The notes under the pieces: generated by a model
Databases searched by the model: none
The model's input: only the letters and a program-made list of their open reading frames with translations
Told to the model about the DNA's origin: nothing
Position numbers and translations under genes: made by a program
In this document: in pieces, positions 6,790 to 7,859 of the stretch
How the letters are laid out: every line of letters begins with the position of its first letter
Position numbering within the stretch: position 1 is the first letter of the stretch
Assembly: GCA_964614415.1 (NCBI GenBank)
Contig: CAZTLE010000189.1
Span: 1 to 7,859 of the forward strand
DNA: 7,859 nt
Direction of reading: 5' to 3'
DNA from: CAZTLE01 sp964614415
GTDB taxonomy: Bacteria; Bacteroidota; Bacteroidia; Flavobacteriales; Flavobacteriaceae

Positions 6790-6908
6790 GGGGTGTTGTT
6801 TTTAAAACGGCTTGTTTTTATATTGTTGGGCTCAAAATAGGGGGTGTGTTGATAAAAATGTAATTTTTTTAATAAGTAGCGCATAAAAATTAGGGGGTAT
6901 TTATAAAA
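6790..6908 (+). repeat. Three imperfect G-tract/AT-tract repeats spaced about five helical turns apart
   Basis: The units begin GGGGTGTTG (6790), GGGGGTGTGTTG (6840) and GGGGGTATTTAT (6893). Each is followed by an A/T run such as TTTTTAAAA, ATAAAAATG or AAAATAGG. The ends of the G runs are at 6793, 6844 and 6897, giving spacings of 51 and 53 bases. The third unit lies just upstream of the synthetase -7 box, where a -33 element would be expected but is not seen. They may be binding sites for an activator of the synthetase gene; this is inferred from position only. Confidence 0.4.
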
Positions 6909-6914
6909 TAGGTC

Positions 6915-6922
6915 TATTTTTG
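6915..6922 (+). promoter_or_regulatory. -7 box of the glutamine synthetase promoter
   Basis: TATTTTTG is an exact match to TAnnTTTG and is followed by CGC. Transcription would start near 6927-6930, about 35 bases before the ATG at 6964. The expected -33 TTG is absent (TTA then a G run), which suggests dependence on an activator or another sigma factor. Confidence 0.6.
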
Positions 6923-6963
6923 CGCTGTTCAATTCAGTATAACAATTTTAAAGTACTATTTAA

Positions 6964-7859
6964 ATGTCAACCATTCGTTTTGATGCAATTGCAGAGACCT
7001 TTAGCCGGAAGCCCATAAGCGTGGACGAACCGGAAAGACGTTCCTCCATTTTCGGTGAAAATGTGTTTAACGATAACGCCATGCGTCAGTATCTCACCAA
7101 AGAGTCATACAAGAGTGTATTAGACGCCGTTGAGAACGGATCGAAGATCGATCGCAACATGGCAGATCAAATTTCCACGGGAATGAAAGAGTGGGCTATC
7201 TCCAAAGGAGCAACTCACTATACGCACTGGTTTCAACCTTTAACCGGCTCTACGGCCGAGAAGCACGACGCCTTTTTTGAAACTACCGGTAACGGTCATA
7301 CTATTGAGAAATTCGGAGGAGGACAATTGGTACAACAGGAACCGGACGCTTCGAGTTTCCCGAACGGTGGAATCCGAAACACTTTTGAAGCACGTGGATA
7401 CACGGCCTGGGATCCTACGTCTCCGGCGTTTATTTACGGAACGACCTTGTGTATTCCAACTGTGTTTGTGGCGTACACCGGAGAAGCACTGGATAACAAA
7501 ACCCCGCTTTTGCGTTCCTTGCAGGTAGTAGATCAGGCTGCAACTGCGGTAGCAAAGTATTTTGATCGCAACGTAACCAAAGTGAATGCAACTTTGGGTT
7601 GGGAGCAAGAGTATTTCTTAATTGACAAGGCATTGGCTTCTTCACGTCCTGATATTATGCTGGCCGGAAGAACACTGCTGGGACATGCTTCAGCCAAGGG
7701 TCAGCAGCTGGATGATCACTACTTTGGTTCTATTCCAACGCGCGTACTAAACTTCATGCGCGACCTGGAGACCGAATGTATGTATTTGGGTGTACCCGTG
7801 AAAACCCGACACAATGAGGTAGCTCCGAATCAGTTTGAGCTGGCTCCTATTTTTGAGGA
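6964..7859 (+). CDS. glnN: Type III glutamine synthetase (GSIII), 5' part; cut by window edge
   Basis: An open frame of 298 codons plus two bases runs off the right edge without a stop; family members have about 700-730 residues, so roughly 40 percent is present. The enzyme makes glutamine from glutamate, ammonia and ATP in the cytosol and is the common form in Bacteroidota. The N-terminus MSTIRFDAIAETF is typical of GSIII. THYTHWFQPLTGSTAEKHD (85-103) is a GSIII signature. GWEQEYFLI (212-220) carries the metal ligands E214 and E216, and KTRHNEVAPNQFE (280-292) carries further catalytic acidic residues. The ATG at 6964 follows an AT-rich leader without a Shine-Dalgarno sequence, as usual in this phylum. 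The gene is divergent from the TAXI-RCK channel gene. The call is very secure; the symbol follows Bacteroides usage. Confidence 0.97.
   Translation, partial: MSTIRFDAIAETFSRKPISVDEPERRSSIFGENVFNDNAMRQYLTKESYKSVLDAVENGSKIDRNMADQISTGMKEWAISKGATHYTHWFQPLTGSTAEKHDAFFETTGNGHTIEKFGGGQLVQQEPDASSFPNGGIRNTFEARGYTAWDPTSPAFIYGTTLCIPTVFVAYTGEALDNKTPLLRSLQVVDQAATAVAKYFDRNVTKVNATLGWEQEYFLIDKALASSRPDIMLAGRTLLGHASAKGQQLDDHYFGSIPTRVLNFMRDLETECMYLGVPVKTRHNEVAPNQFELAPIFE

Larger units (their letters stand above)
6669..6963. other. Divergent intergenic region between channel and glutamine synthetase genes
   Basis: This 295-base stretch lies between two divergently transcribed genes and is AT-rich in its right half. 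It holds a good -7 box for the synthetase, a weak one for the channel gene, three G-tract repeats about 52 bp apart (6790-6898), a short perfect palindrome (6770-6782), and an imperfect inverted repeat, GCGCATAAAAAT (6879-6890) with ATTTTTGCGC (6916-6925), whose right arm overlaps the synthetase -7 box. A 62-codon open frame on the minus strand has no features of a real gene. No RNA gene or terminator was recognised. Confidence 0.7.

Noticed and set aside
6786..6908. CRISPR-like array
   Set aside because: There are only three short imperfect units, with no conserved repeat of typical length and no cas genes.
6744..6932. 62-codon open frame on the minus strand in the intergenic region
   Set aside because: It spans the palindrome, the repeats and the synthetase -7 box, its composition reflects AT-rich DNA, and it shows no domain or plausible leader.

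Overview
The window reads as chromosomal DNA of a Bacteroidota bacterium, most likely Flavobacteriia. Three things point there: TAnnTTTG-type -7 boxes with no convincing Shine-Dalgarno sequences, a type III glutamine synthetase, and a BlaI repressor paired with an M56 membrane peptidase of the flavobacterial kind. This placement comes from gene content, not from a marker gene. No RNA gene, CRISPR array, insertion sequence or transposase was seen.

Layout. (1) Positions 1-3214, minus strand: a compact three-gene operon. It is transcribed from about 3260 in the order beta-lactamase-fold serine hydrolase lipoprotein, BlaI/MecI-type repressor, M56/BlaR1-like membrane metallopeptidase. The last gene is cut by the left edge. 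Gaps are 6 and 1 bases, so translation is probably coupled. (2) Positions 3215-3416: a divergent promoter region holding two clear and one degenerate ACTA-N6-TAGT operators, with centres exactly 20 bp apart. The operators cover the -33 element and the -33/-7 spacer of the operon promoter, so BlaI probably represses its own operon. (3) Positions 3417-4367, plus strand: a CaCA-family sodium/calcium exchanger. (4) Positions 4374-6668, minus strand, convergent with the exchanger across 6 bases: a 764-residue protein joining a periplasmic TAXI-type solute-binding domain, a three-helix membrane part with an ion-channel-like pore loop, and a cytosolic RCK module. (5) Positions 6669-6963: a divergent intergenic region with G-tract repeats and small palindromes. 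(6) Positions 6964-7859, plus strand: the first 298 codons of a type III glutamine synthetase, cut by the right edge.

The most notable item is the 764-residue protein. Its predicted topology, charge distribution and domain order suggest a prokaryotic ligand-gated cation channel: a periplasmic binding protein fused to a pore, comparable in principle to GluR0-type receptors but built from different parts. The pore loop lacks the potassium filter TVGYG, and the RCK part resembles plant CASTOR/POLLUX channels. Second in interest is the operator array controlling a hydrolase/repressor/sensor operon whose sensor shows no penicillin-binding domain in the visible part.
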